Below, piece after piece: positions 45,578 through 58,600 of a stretch of 64,000 nucleotides of DNA. This stretch comes from Lineus longissimus. Its lineage: Eukaryota; Nemertea; Pilidiophora; Heteronemertea; Lineidae. The DNA is taken from contig NC_088315.1 in assembly GCF_910592395.1 (NCBI RefSeq), forward strand, positions 16,723,808 to 16,787,807, given 5' to 3'. The translations under genes and the position numbers were made by a program. Positions within the stretch are counted from its first letter, which is position 1, and every line of letters begins with the position of its first letter. The notes beneath the pieces were generated by a model. That model was not told the origin of the DNA and did not search any database. It saw only the letters and a program-made list of their open reading frames with translations.

Positions 45578-47192
45578 CTGAAATCTGTAACCTATTCATG
45601 GCACGACACGACGAGGCATCTGTACCTATAATAAACAACCAATGAAAGAGGTGATATGACCTGAATTAATGGAGTCCTATATGTCACTAAGAATTGATAT
45701 AGAGTAATTGGTCATGTCATGCATGTCATATTTTACCCTCCCCAAACGTATAAACGCATGCTGCTCGAATTTCTTCGTTGATCAATTGAACTCGTTGGGT
45801 GCCAAACGACGTATATCACCGTAGAATTGGTAAACTCGCAACCCCTTTTCTAACTCACCATTGACTTGGGTCTGGTGGTTAAAACCTCTTTTTTATTAGT
45901 AGTACAAAAAAAATGAATGGAATTATTTTGCAATGTATTTAAAACGTTTGCACATGTTTGGACTAAAACGTGTCCGTATGAGTGATCATACTACAGTTGA
46001 CGGAATTGATGTCTATTTCTCTCGCAGTCTCGACTCTTCGAGGAGGCACCGGTAAGTTTTATATCGTGAGATAGACAGGTCAAGTGTTTGGTGCCATGGT
46101 GAAAACATGTCAGCCTCAAATATGATTTCGAAAACAGCTTACCTCACGAGGAAGTATATACTAAACTTACAAAAGATAATGGACTGGGCAAAAACAAAAT
46201 GGACTAGTAAATCTGGTGAAATATAGCCTACTCAGGCTGAACCATGTTTGGACAGCAGATCACTATCACTTACACTCATGAAATGACGTTTTGTGGACCA
46301 CATCTGTTTTTATAGTACAATGAGGTCGGTATTCCCTCGAAAACTCGATAAACATATCTCAAATCATTAGCATATTCGGTGTTCAAAAACATTTTTTGCC
46401 GCTCATTTTGGAAATTTTAGACCGATATCAATAAATCTAAAGTACCGTTGGATTCTATTTGTTGTTGTTTTCCGATGTAGTAAACAATTTTCAGTCGTCT
46501 AACTGCTTACTTACCGGGAGATTAGGCGCAGAAATCCGTACAAAAGTGGCATCAGTAGCGGCCAAAATGGTACAATCATAATTGCGGCTGTTTTAAACAT
46601 TTCGTGAAAGATATCGGTATATCAGCTGTCTAATTACAACGGCACCAAAAATTGCCAAGCGCGTGTAGATTAGTCACGTGAATATAATGAGAAAACATTG
46701 AATATACATTCGCAAACGCACCAGGTCGATGTTTGAATTTTGAGTTTTTAAAAGAGATTGTCTGGGCTTTCGTTACTATCCACTCGGTAAAACTTCAGAT
46801 CATGCTCGAACTCGGCCATTGCGTTCTTCAACTAAGTTACAGTTGTAGTGATCAGTTGTCCATGTGAGTTATTGGGGACTTCAGGTGCATAGATGCCATA
46901 TTGACGTCAGGCCCTGGGGGCGGTGCATTAGGTGTCGCTACTGCTGTTAAAGGCCATATATCAAGGTTTGAAAACATGCTTGATACTCATGAAATATGTT
47001 GAGGGTTAAAAAAACAAGATCCCAGACATTAAAGATCCCAGACATTCCAATAATAAAGTCATTATTTAGTTATTTCAATTTTCAATTTTAAACTATTTGA
47101 ATTTCCCACCACACACAACTTTAGATTAGTTCCACATGTGGCCGCTAGGGATTTTTTGATGACGTAGATCAGGTCAGTCAGAACAAAGCAAG

Positions 47193-47342
47193 ATGGCTTC
47201 CGCATACAGTTCAGAGAGTGAGAGCAGTGAATTTGAGGATGTTTTGGTCGATACAGAAGGATATTTAAACGTTGAGCCGTACATGTTCGAGCCATTATCA
47301 CTAGATAATAATGAGAGTGATCATTCGGACGAAAGTGATTAG
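47193..47342 (+). pseudogene. Acidic N-terminal ORF fragment in the Kolobok-type element
   Basis: A 49-residue frame reads MASAYSSESESSEFEDVLVD and continues to VEPYMFEPLSLDN and a Ser/Asp tail before TAG. This acidic start with PYMFEP resembles N termini of P2X7-intracellular-domain-like ORFs that I recall from invertebrate genomes. The downstream frame has a C-x-C-x2-C cluster (GCRCITC). The assignment is tentative; the ORF is broken by stops. Confidence 0.4.
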
Positions 47343-47736
47343 AATTTGTGGTTAATCAATTTGCATGGCAGACCTGCCGATATAGCAAAGAAGACATTGA
47401 TAGACGGTTGCAGATGCATAACATGTATGATTTTTGAACAGACTAATGTTGCACAATATTGTTTCGCCTCGTCTGTGTTGTATCGCCAGTTATGTCATGA
47501 CGCTGAACTACTATTGAAAAGTGACGGTATTATGCACAATCATCTTGACGTGACGATATAATGCCGTGCAACGTTAGATAGGCCTAGATGTCAGATGACA
47601 ATAATCTGTCATTGACAGTGGCTGTCACTGACACTGACCTGTGTCGCTGTCACCTTGCTATGGCTGGAACACAAGAAGACACTATGCGGTATCACAGGCC
47701 CCAATAGGGCCTACACATTATGTATGACAACCGACC

Positions 47737-48042
47737 TCAGCAGCCTCGGGCATTAAATGCAATTGACATGGTTGGAACAGCTGTTTTTAACAAGTGGCAT
47801 TTAATATTCAGTTGGATGCAGATATCCGGCTTCATGTGATAATCCGTATCGATAAAGTGATCACTGCAAAGTTTGGCCGAAGGCCCAGGCTTCCAACACT
47901 CCAAACGTTTGCACTTCCGAATCCACAGCTTCCTCCTCTCTCGTTCAACTGGCTTTGGAAATTCATGAAAATGGGTCCCATCCGTCATTCGATTGTTCTT
48001 TGTGCTATCCTTGACACAATTCGGAGCCACACAATACACCAT
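47737..48042 (-). CDS. THAP-domain protein fragment (N terminus of Kolobok-type transposase)
   Basis: 101 residues starting MVYCVAPNC. The C2CH zinc-binding set is complete: Cys4 and Cys9 (C-x4-C), then CSDH (C-x2-H) about 50 residues later. The conserved Trp (LWIRKC), HF after the finger and the AVPT box (LKTAVPTMS) are also present. THAP domains bind DNA sequence-specifically and head the transposases of P and Kolobok elements. The frame ends shortly after the domain with no catalytic region, so this is a truncated transposase rather than a host THAP gene. Confidence 0.8.
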   Translation of the reverse strand: MVYCVAPNCVKDSTKNNRMTDGTHFHEFPKPVERERRKLWIRKCKRLECWKPGPSAKLCSDHFIDTDYHMKPDICIQLNIKCHLLKTAVPTMSIAFNARGC

Positions 48043-48568
48043 AGTGAATGAAACACATTACTTCCAGGTGTGCATAATTAATTAAGGCCCTCCTGCTTTT
48101 ATGATTGCATGACATGTACAGATAACCTGATCTACATCACAACTTTTGCTGAACCCGCCGCCTGGCTCTAACAAGCCAGTTGGTAGCCTGATTAGGTAAT
48201 CAAGTTGTCAAACACATAATTGGCTATATCTTCAAAATGGATGGAGCTAATTGCATTTGGTTTTCTGTATTGTATAAAGTGTTAGGTACACTTTTGAAAT
48301 CGTCTTACAGCAGAAAATGGCAAAAAACCTTGATATATGACCTTTAAGCTCAAATGAGAAATGTTAAGCCGACGGATCCATTTTCTAGAAAGAAGAGTTT
48401 TGCATTGCATCGCAAGCCCAGTTCTGCCGCCATCTGCGATGATGTTCATCACTAGGCCAGGTCGCATTGTCTAATTTATTTCTACCCGGTTGCCTGAATG
48501 AGTAGTTTCAAGAGCTGTTTCAGGCAACATTATCGTTTATATTACAACGCTTGTTCTCCGCAGAGGTG

Positions 48569-48751
48569 CTATTTATGAAAGTCTGTAATGACGAACCCGC
48601 ACATTTGATCAGGACTTTGAAATCCAGGTCGCGACTCGGGTGTGCAACCGAACAAAAAAGCGTATATCAAACTCATTATTTGGAGGCAGCATATACGTAT
48701 TTTATTTTCGATGCGAAACTGAGGCGATGTGGGTACTACCATACCCCATGA
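48569..48751 (+). CDS. Possible PAN/apple-like exon, copy 2
   Basis: Paralogue of 40093-40276, reading VLFMKVCNDEPAHLIRTLKS, then GCATEQKSVYQTHY and TYFIFDAKLRRCGYY. Two cysteines of copy 1 are replaced (SVYQ for SVCQ, and AYTYF for KCTYF). Such losses argue against a constrained disulfide domain here and suggest decay. Confidence 0.35.
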   Translation, partial: LFMKVCNDEPAHLIRTLKSRSRLGCATEQKSVYQTHYLEAAYTYFIFDAKLRRCGYYHTP

Positions 48752-49055
48752 GGGAGGATACTGTAAATTCGAGATACCTTTGGAAAACATGCAATCAAGA
48801 TGAGGACAACATTATCCCACAGCTTCATTCTCTGACTAAATGATTGGTGCATTATCACTGCTTTCTGCGGGACAACAAGGCATCAATTAGCAACATGCTC
48901 ACCGAAATCATAATCCATCTGCATCAACAAATTATACGTGTCCACTAATCGATGTCATAAGCACTGCTTTACCAACTGCAATCGTGTAATCGATTCTGCA
49001 AATTGAATTCTCTTGCAAGATTTCAAATTATAGCTGGGGCAGATGTTTCGATAAG

Positions 49056-52000
49056 ATTCATATTGTATTTTAGGTATCCTTTTAGAACACTTTAAAGATA
49101 TTGAATCGTCTTACAACCGAGAGCAGTAGTGACATACGTAGCGAAATTACAAACTACTGTGTGACGTCACTAGTTCCATATAAGGAAGCTTATTTACATA
49201 ACTTTACAACTTTTTGTTTACTACGAGTTGAAAATTCGCGAGCAGCACGTGGATCCCCTGGATGCTGTCAGCTGTTTCCACTATGGGCTACATAATCGGC
49301 CAGTCTTCTGGTATATAAATAAAGTCGGCGATGATAGCGGAATGCAGTTAGGACATGTTACATCGTCAATAGTAATAGAAGTGATGTTTTAGCAAAGAAA
49401 AGATGGAGAATGCAAAGAATATAGTACATATATATGGACTTTGAGTCGGGTGGGGACGTGGAAACCAAATAACCTTAGAAAGAGGACTGATTACGATACG
49501 AACATGATATACATAGCGATACCAGAAAAAACGCCGTGTATGTGATGTATGCTTTCATGAGTAAGGTTACACATACCTGGGCGCATCAGTTTTCATCGGG
49601 ATAGCCTACTGTATTTGGCAGCGGAAGGCTAGGCCTTGAAGACTCCAAAAAAGAACTTAGCAACATCAGATGAATATAGTAGGCCTTTCCTCTCTCCTTC
49701 GATTCCAACAGTAAGGAACAGAAGTGTAACTTATTCGTTTATCCGCAAGCGAAGAAACTGGACTAGGCAGTTTGTCGCAAAACATCCAAATACATGTGGT
49801 ACCTTACGAATCTGCAAGGGGCGCGTTAACGATAATGTTGCAAAATGAATGTAAAAATTGGTCGCATCGGTCGTAAATATTGTCTTATTTTTCAAGATGA
49901 GAGTATGTTGATGATAGAAAAACGTAAACCAATGACAGACCAGTATTTCTTAAACCTTGCAAGTGTTTTGGGGTCCTTGGAACTCCTTATATTTATCAAT
50001 GAAACCTTATTCCCGCCTAAGGTTTTGACCGGGCCGTCCAAAACTCCCCATTTTTTGGCGGGCCCTTCCCTTTAAGCCAAGTGCTTGTGATCATATCCGC
50101 CTATTCTGGTGTACATACAGCACATGCAAAAATATTCACAAATTATGCCGATGTCGTAGAAATAAGCACAATTTGTACCCTGAATTAGGCATAGGACTGT
50201 AAAAACACAGTTTTCTCTATTTATTCAGGAGAGCCTCACCTATACAAACCTATAACAGATGTGTTAAATTTATTATCTAGAAATATCTACATGTACCAAA
50301 AAAATCCATGTCGAGTGCCATAAAACAGGAGTTATTCGCCGTTGAATCGGCCTGAGTTTTCGAATTTGTTACAGTCATCTGCTAGCGCTGTGGTAACCAT
50401 AGTTGACAGAGACTTGCTGACACTTTCCGAATCCCAACACAGTCGTTGAAGGCACAAAAAACGGTTCCTTGACGAGACCGGTAACGGATCGAGCTGGTCT
50501 CGTTGTGGGTTAGAACTTGGGACCTCTGGACCTGATTTTTATCGTCTAATCCTTTATGTCACGAATTCATTGTTACGAATGGCATGTGTACTTTCCAGTG
50601 CTTCTTTTTATGTGAAAAAAATTGGCACAAGGGCGTATTTTTGCACCATTCGTGCCATTTTCAGTTTCAAAGCGACCTTAAGAAATTACCTCTTGGCAAA
50701 ATAGACAAAAGTATCTTCCAAAGACGGGTTGACCAAACTACTTTTAGCTTCAGAATTTGGCAACGCCAACAGGTTCTTTCGGTTCTTGCCCGATTTGAAA
50801 AAAAAACACTTCAAATTGTTTGTGGATATTGATGCTGAACCTTTTTCTTCCAAATTCGAGGTTTCAATATTTCTCTCCTTGCTGTCCCAAACACTTGCAC
50901 TTCGAATTTCTCCAGGGTAATTGATTTATGTTAAAGAGAATGACGAAGACAACACGTGATATTGATTATGGGATCGTTTTGGCCAGGAAATATGAAATAC
51001 TTTTATTTACAAAGTAGAGGAAGAGCAGGAGTGCATGTAACACCACATAAACATAGGATGAAACCCTAGGTACATATGAGAATAAATATGTCACATGTAA
51101 TAATAAAGATTGGGTTAAGGTCACGTGAACCTGTAATAGCACGAACAACCATTCAAAACGATCAATAAGGTTTACGACACCATAAGCTCAGTGCTAATAA
51201 GGATGAATGGGTTGAACACTTCTTCTAAACTACTGTAATAAGGTAACGACTACCCCGATCATTTACTGTGAACATATATAGGAACGTATTCATGGATTTG
51301 CCAGACTCGTGAATAAATTTCGTCATAAATACTGTTCCGCCGAGAATGACAACTTTTTGTTCATGACGACATCAGTTTTAGGGCATCAGGTGGTCTTCCC
51401 GTCTTTGAAAGCGGATACCGTGAATCAGGCCTTGGAACCCGTTGGCTCCATCGCAAACAAATACTGGCAATTTTGTTAAGAGACATTCGACGATAAATGA
51501 CCTTTTTCATATTGACCATAATATGACCAGATACAGTTTTCTTTTTGATAAGTCGAGATAGCGTGATAAACAGTCGGTCAAAACACGGAAAACCTTTGAA
51601 ATCGTCAGTCACTGCTGGATCTCGGTCGGGAATGCGAAACTAATTTCTCTAATCCATGATGTCATGAATAAATAACCATGATGGTATCCGATAACGGGGA
51701 ACGGAACGAGAACCGTTTGCGGTAATACTGCGTTGTTCTTCCCTCATGATATTTTCTTTAACTGTGACACGCACACACAGAGCTTTCAATAGAGAGTAAT
51801 TATATACCTATCAAGGCTTGTTGCTTATTATGTTATATGTTTGTTACGGTGATATGCCTTTAAGGAGCTAACATGGTAAGCGAGTGGGGTCCTAGTGCAT
51901 CTAAAACATCGTAGTTCTCACATCACATTTAACAAGTCTACAAAAAATGTAACGTTCTAATGTTACATGTATATATAATATGATCACAAGATTCTAATAT

Positions 52001-52580
52001 ATGCAATACCTATCCACTTCTTTCGAACATGTTTACATCAGAAATCGGTAGACATATCGCTGTGACATTTTCTGCCCGCATAAAAACAACACGAGATTAC
52101 ACGAAGAGTATATGACTGAAGCCACCCAATTGTTGGTTGCAAGATGAAAATAATATGAAAATATTTCCAAATCTTTGACCTCATCCCAGTTCCAGTATTT
52201 CCCTAAACTGCATAATTCGTGGTTGACGATTAGAACCGTGTCTGACACTAGACAACAGCAGTGACCATCTGCGTTTGTTGACAGATTTCAGTGAGTTCGT
52301 TCCGCTTGAATTCTAGTGTTAAAACAGACCTGTCTTCTTCTCTCGCTATGTAACATATTTGGAATTAATGCAGGGTAAAGAAAGCGATAACATATAAAAG
52401 TTAGTGATTATCAGCTCTATTTTTTGGTAATGTTGAGTTACAAAAATCGCAAGTTATAGCCGTCACCGTATGTGTGCAGGCAAACAATTACTTAAGCACA
52501 GTCAATTCAACCGAACTTGATAAGTGTTTAAAAAAAACATTATCACGGCTAAAAGTACATGTAACAAGTAAGTTATACTT
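49056..52580. other. Gene-free stretch
   Basis: About 3.5 kb with no recognisable exon, RNA gene or complete element. A short shared phrase (GATACCGTGAATCAGGCC at about 51415 and 55870) indicates dispersed repeats. The right end abuts the 3' end of the gelsolin-like gene. Confidence 0.4.
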
Positions 52581-52584
52581 TGGC

Positions 52585-52590
52585 TTTATT
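52585..52590 (-). terminator. Polyadenylation signal of gelsolin-like gene
   Basis: AATAAA on the - strand (TTTATT on +), about 50 bases downstream of the stop codon at 52642-52644. Confidence 0.6.
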
Positions 52591-52641
52591 ATATGGTTAC
52601 TAGATCTTGTTCACTTCACGATAAAGATGCAAGTGCATCAA

Positions 52642-55600
52642 TTAAAAGCTTTCTTTGAATGCCTGATCTTCCTTTCCTTCTGATACGACAGATATCGGGT
52701 TGTAGGGGTGGTCAGTTTTGTTGAGATAATTCTGAAACGAATAAAAAACAACAACCGAAGATTAGGTTTGAATACATCTGATGAATCATGCCCATATTTT
52801 GAAACAATCACACACGTGTATGTACACACCAGAATGCTTATGCAACCAGTTAATTTGCCGACATCTGTACATGTAGCAACTCAAACATTTTCCTCAACTA
52901 GACCCTCCGATGAAGGTAACACTCGGAGGACTACTGGACGGTAGTTCTTCACAACATACAATTTTCGTTGTGGGTCGACCATGATACTTTCAAGTTTAGG
53001 GGATCTGAAGTCTTGGGGGTCATTTTGGATCTTTTTGGCCCGTGAATCAACTTCCAGCCGTGAACGGTCAATTTTACCCCGGAGGCCATATCATTTCGGG
53101 TACTGAACTGAAGCTAAGATATTGGAAAAAAAAACATCCATGCTGGTGACTGTGGCCATGTATCAGAAATTCAAATATTTTTTTGTATACAGCTCAAGTC
53201 TAGCGCAGACCAGACAACTCTCGAGGTCTGCTGACGCCACTCGGCGACCTTGGTCAACCATGTCAGTTAAACTGATGAAGTTCATAGTGTATGAACGAAA
53301 TATTCACTCCGAAATCATCTATAACGTTCATAAAATCATCCTCACCAAGGAGATGAATCATTTTGATCCATACTCTTCTTCTTCTTCATCTTATGGCGAC
53401 TAGACAATATGTATCTCGCTACGAAACGAGGTATTCTGTTGATTTCCAAAGGTGGTTTATTGCTCTAACATAAATATAATTGCGATTTCCTTTCCATCCA
53501 GTTCAACTGAGAACTAAATATTTTGCCCTGATTGACAAACACTCTGCTTACGTCGTTTGTAATAACTTGTGGGTCGGGAAAATAAAAATGCAGTTATGCC
53601 CAATGCCCTACTGCAGTTATCACGCATGCACATTTGCTGAAACTTGGTATTTAGAGTTTTTGTATATTTACCCAGCTTACAATTCGGAGTATATATTACG
53701 CAATTGTAAGTTTTCAAATTTAACATATTTTTCTAACGATCTGCGCATACCGTCAACGATACTAATCGAGGGCAGGAAAACGTCCTCTTTGAGGTTCTCA
53801 CAAACTGCATATACTTACTGACGCATAAGTTAATCCGTTTCTCCGCTCGTCTATGGAGGCCCCAGAACCAACCCAGCAATAACAGTGGTCTTCCAAATCG
53901 ATGATGTAAATATCATCACTCTGCAAACAGAAGATACGAAACATCAGTCATCGAACTCTAGTTGTAAAAAGACAAGAATTTACGCTACCACTTGTTGCAC
54001 TTGAGCACGTCTTGGCAACTGTGCCGCTGAAATAACTCGTATCCCACGTTTGCGTATTGAATCGTTCAGCATATGCGCCAAGCAGACGCGCATATTAGGT
54101 CTTAAGTGTGTTGAAATGAATGATACGACATATCCTGTCTCCGATCTCGATGGCCTAGTAGTTTAGGCGTCCGCCTCGTGAACGGAAGGTCGAAGGTTCA
54201 AGGCACGCTGGTAACCTCTTTCCGATGCGGCCGGTCGGTTAGCCGCCAGCTAGTTGAATGTAGGGTACAAACTGCCTTCTCGCCAGGCGCCTGGCATTAG
54301 AGATAAGAGTTTGGAAGTAAAGAGTGTCTCATAAGCCAAAAGCTACTGGTCCTTTCATTAGGGGCGATACTATAATAAACTAACTTTAGTTTTTTATACT
54401 GTATCTGAGAACTGGCTGGAGGAGTATTGTATACATACAAAAGATATCAGCTCTATCGTATTACATGTCTTATCCGTTCGTTGAACAGGGGGAGAATGAA
54501 CTTTTCCAAACTGTTGCTACATCAAACATTTTTTTCATTCCTGACAAAACAATTTTCTCAAATTACCGCCCAGTAAAATGTGAATCAGAATGTATTTGCC
54601 AGACATTTGGCACAAATGTGTTTACGACGTTTACGACGCCGAGAGTTTTTTTCACCTGATATTATCGATTTCTCGCCAGGTGGGAATCAATATGTGCATT
54701 CCGTGATGCTGTCTTTCTAGGTGAATGTACAGTGTTATGCAGTCATGATGACTTGTGCAATATAAATAAAATCGGCGAGGATCAATCACCGCTGTGTCGC
54801 GCTCGTAAGATAATTCAATCCTTTACCACCCCGGAAATTAATCATCAAGCTATTGTAAACCAGACAGTGTCGCATTCGTCCAAATAGAAAAAAGTGGTAC
54901 AAACTGATTTTTTCCATTTCATGGGTCAATCATTGATAAGAGTTGTTGGCACAGTCCAAAAACGATGTCACGTTGCAGAACATAATGTTACGCGAATTTA
55001 GCGCGGTACTCCTTTAATTTTGAAAACCAGAAGATCTGAAGATAAGCTCCACGTCCGGCATCTATTAACCAGTCTATGCGAACAATAAAATCAATCGCCT
55101 GTGGCTTTAGGATGATTTGGGCTCGATCACATTATGCCCAAGGGCACGATATATTGAACTGTAATATGCACTAGCACTGAATATTTCTATAACATACATG
55201 TATTTTCAACCTGTTCATCAATGTAGGTGTATTCCGTCATTTTCCTTCTTTCAAGGAAGGTTTCGATTGGAACGGGACCCAAGAGTTCCAAATTCGATGG
55301 GACACAGGCGAGGTGATCGAGTGTCTCCCGATCACGTCCTTTAAAAAACCCATGAAAAGTACTATTCATCCAGGTTTATTTTCAGCTGACAAAAGAGGAA
55401 AATTACTTACGCTTAACTTGTCTTTAGATACATCACTCCCGCTCGCTTTTTCTTCCAGGTCTAGCGGACCGTCCGCATCGGAGACGCTAAATACAAAAAA
55501 GTAAAATGACACAATTGACTCGTGAATACACGGCGACTGGGAAAGGACATCACATTCTCCACCAATGGGTTCATCTCGTTCCACCAGAGTTCATCTCGTA

Positions 55601-58600
55601 TTTCCGAAATAAAATTTCATGTTAAAAAATAGATCATGCGATGTATTTTCCCAGCCACCGTACGAATAATTCAGTGTAATTTTGTTAAATTGTCATATTG
55701 AACACATGCTGGTGGGTTTTAAATATACTGTGTAGACGCTATTTAGCCAGTTTCGGTGCGCCTGTTTCACATAGGCCTACTACATGTAAAATAGACCTTT
55801 TGTACAGGTGCCCTTCAACCGGCTAAATAGCGTCTACACGAAAGTATGTTTATCGAGTTTCTCGATAGTGGGTACCGTGAATCAGGCCCCGAAACCTGGT
55901 GGCTATCTGACAAAAAAGGGGTAAATGTGTGGGCCATTTCGCCGGTAAGTTACTTCTAGATTTATACTGTACATTTGATTAACCATGCGATACAGTACAA
56001 AAATTTTTACAACCGGATAGTTTTTCAATGCCGACACGGCATCAGTCGATCAGTTGCATAACATTTTCGGCTCAGTTCGGGCTTTTCCGATGGCGCGTCG
56101 ATAGAACTACAGTTATAACAGTGATGACGATAGCAAGGGAAACCTAAATGTGACCCGTCACAGCAAAACCCGGCGCATGTCACTCATCTTTCTGCCGAAC
56201 AATTAGTGCAACTTTCTATCATCACCGAAACTTACCAGAATAACTTGGGTACAATCTTCTCTCCCAATGGCTTCTTTTTGATCTCCCCGTCCTTCAGAAC
56301 GATCAATGCGGGGTGATCCTGCTCAACCGAATAAAGAGAGAAGATCATGCCATTGAGGACAATGAGGAAACCAAATGTCTGCGAGACCGCTTTTGGAGCG
56401 CTATCGGGAGCCAATTCAAAATAGCCAAGTCAATTTAAAGGTAGGACGTCGACGACTTGGTGCTGTCCGGAGTTTTGGGAACAGCCCAGTGATTAACCGC
56501 AGTTAACTCACTGGTCCTGACCCCAAAAATGTCTACTCACGGAGTTGGCTACGTGTTTCCAAGGCTACATCTACATGCATCACCCACTGGACTGGTCATC
56601 CGCTCACCACAACCATGCTCAACATGGTAACGGCTTGCAGCTCCAGTTAGGACAAGCGAGGCGCTCATCATTAATTGGAAACATCTCACATTAATTGGTA
56701 ACATCTAACATTAATTGGAAACATCTCACTAACCAATGTGTCAATATGTTAAGTTTTGGATGCACAGTGTTTAAATATCATGAATTAATAAAAATGTGTG
56801 ATCCTAATGGTGTACATAGCTTTCAAAATACAAACCGATGAAGTTGAATTTTCCTCCAACGTTTCTGATTTACACTTGCCACGGGAGCTCGCTATCCGTT
56901 GGATTTCTTGGGCAGCCTGAAATTGAAATGCAATCAATAATTCAACACTTTAACACTGAAATTTCGCTACGCAACATTTGAGAACGTTGTATTTACTTTA
57001 ATATAGTCATCAATAGGCATTGTTTTTATAATTTTCAGGCGATTTATGACTGCATGCGATCAAAAACAATATCACTCTCAAATTGTTCACACGGTGTGTA
57101 GTGTACTGTTCCGTTGAGGGAAGACTTCCATTGCGTTCGATTGCGCGAACGCACGCGTCTGCTTTTTACTGCAGAATGTTTGTTCTTCTTCTGGTTCATC
57201 AGTAAACTATTTCTGAACGTGTTTCATGTTTTCCAATTTTGTTTAAGCTCTTTGATTGCAGAAAAACGTGTTATTCGTTATTTTTAGTACGCGCAAGTCC
57301 TGAATTGAGCCAACAAAAGCTTTTGCTTTGCGACTTCGAATGCGCTATGCAATTACCATGATTACAAAAAAAATCACATTCATTGGAAACCTTCCTCGGA
57401 GCTATTGACTATCATGCCCTCTTAAGAATCACATACCATTATCGGTCAGAACACAATAGGGTCGGGAACTTGTTTCAGAGAGACATTTTATACATTTACA
57501 CTGTTGTCAATGCGGCAACGCTTTCGGCAGTGCATGTTTCGTGATTTCAGGTCATATTGCGCCCAAACAGAGCCAGAATACCACACGTTGAAATATACAT
57601 GCGATATTGCGTTATATGGTATTTTGTGGAAACCTTCACTACAACGATTTATTGTTTGAATTTTATAATTGCCAATGACTAGCCTTTGGCTTGATCTTTT
57701 AAAATTAAAAGCAGTGTTGGGAAAACACATCTCCCCAACCCACGCATTTGAAGTAATGGCCACGCCAATTGGCCGTTCCCAACCACCCTTGTAGGCAACC
57801 TTGCCTTACCTTAAACTTTTCGTCATGACTGCACTTCGATCCATTCCACTGGTAAATTTTCGAACCAAGGTCTATGAGGAAAACGTCATCGGAGGTAAGA
57901 TTACCTTTCTTGAGCGAGACCTGAAAATAAATGTGCTTTTAGGAATATACTTTAGTACCAAATTCGTTGCGTTCATCATAGTAATGAGCCTGTTCGGTTG
58001 GAATTCGAAAGTTTCATTGTGTTCATCATACACGCAATGAGCCTGTTCGGTTGGAATTCGGAAGTTGGTTGTGTTCATCATACTCGCAATGAGCCTGTTC
58101 GGTTGGAATTCGAAAGTTTCATTGTGTTCATCATGCACGCAATGAGCCTGTTCGGTTGGAATTCGGAAGTTTCATTGTGTTCATCATACACGCAATTTGC
58201 CTGTTCGGTTGGAATTCGAAAGTTTCATTGTGTTCATCATGCACGCAATGAGCCTGTTGGGTTGGAATTCGGAAGTTTCATTGTGTTCATCATGCACGCA
58301 ATGAGCCTGTTCGGTTGGAATTCGAAAGTTTCATTGTGTTCATCATACACGCAATGAGCCTGTTCGGTTGGAATTCGAAAGTTTCATTGTGTTCATCATG
58401 CACGCAATGAGCCTGTTCGGTTGGAATTCGGAAGTTTCATTGTGTTCATCATACACGCAATTTGCCTGTGCATTTGGAATTCGGAAGTTTCGTTGTGTTC
58501 ATCATACACGCAATGAGCCTGTTCGGTTGGAATTCGGAAGTTGGTTGTGTTCATCATACACGCAATGAGCCTGTTCGGTTGGAATTCGGAAGTTTCATTG

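Larger units (their letters stand above)
46951..48343. mobile_element. Kolobok-type TTAA element with THAP domain; empty site in copy 1
   Basis: TTAA (46947-46950), AGGCCATATATCAAGGTTT, then 1.4 kb to AAACCTTGATATATGACCT and TTAA (48344-48347). TIRs are about 20 bp with one mismatch. The paralogous site at 39864-39867 has a single TTAA (GCTGTTAAGCTC), which proves the insertion and its TSD. It encodes a THAP zinc finger on the - strand. TTAA targets plus a THAP domain are the known combination of the Kolobok superfamily. The catalytic part is missing, so the copy is non-autonomous. Confidence 0.85.
42023..49055. repeat. LamG-gene tandem segment, copy 2
   Basis: Direct repeat of 34912-41525, offset about 7.1 kb at its left edge, with an additional TTAA-flanked element at 46951-48343. 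Confidence 0.95.

Noticed and set aside
52870-52960. Possible gelsolin exon reading [10 protein letters not shown] on the - strand
   Set aside because: The exon at 52731-52642 ([13 protein letters not shown]...stop) fits the family and phase far better; the other has no good splice sites.
54145-54212. Functional tRNA gene
   Set aside because: The acceptor stem does not close and the B box is imperfect; better read as a SINE head.
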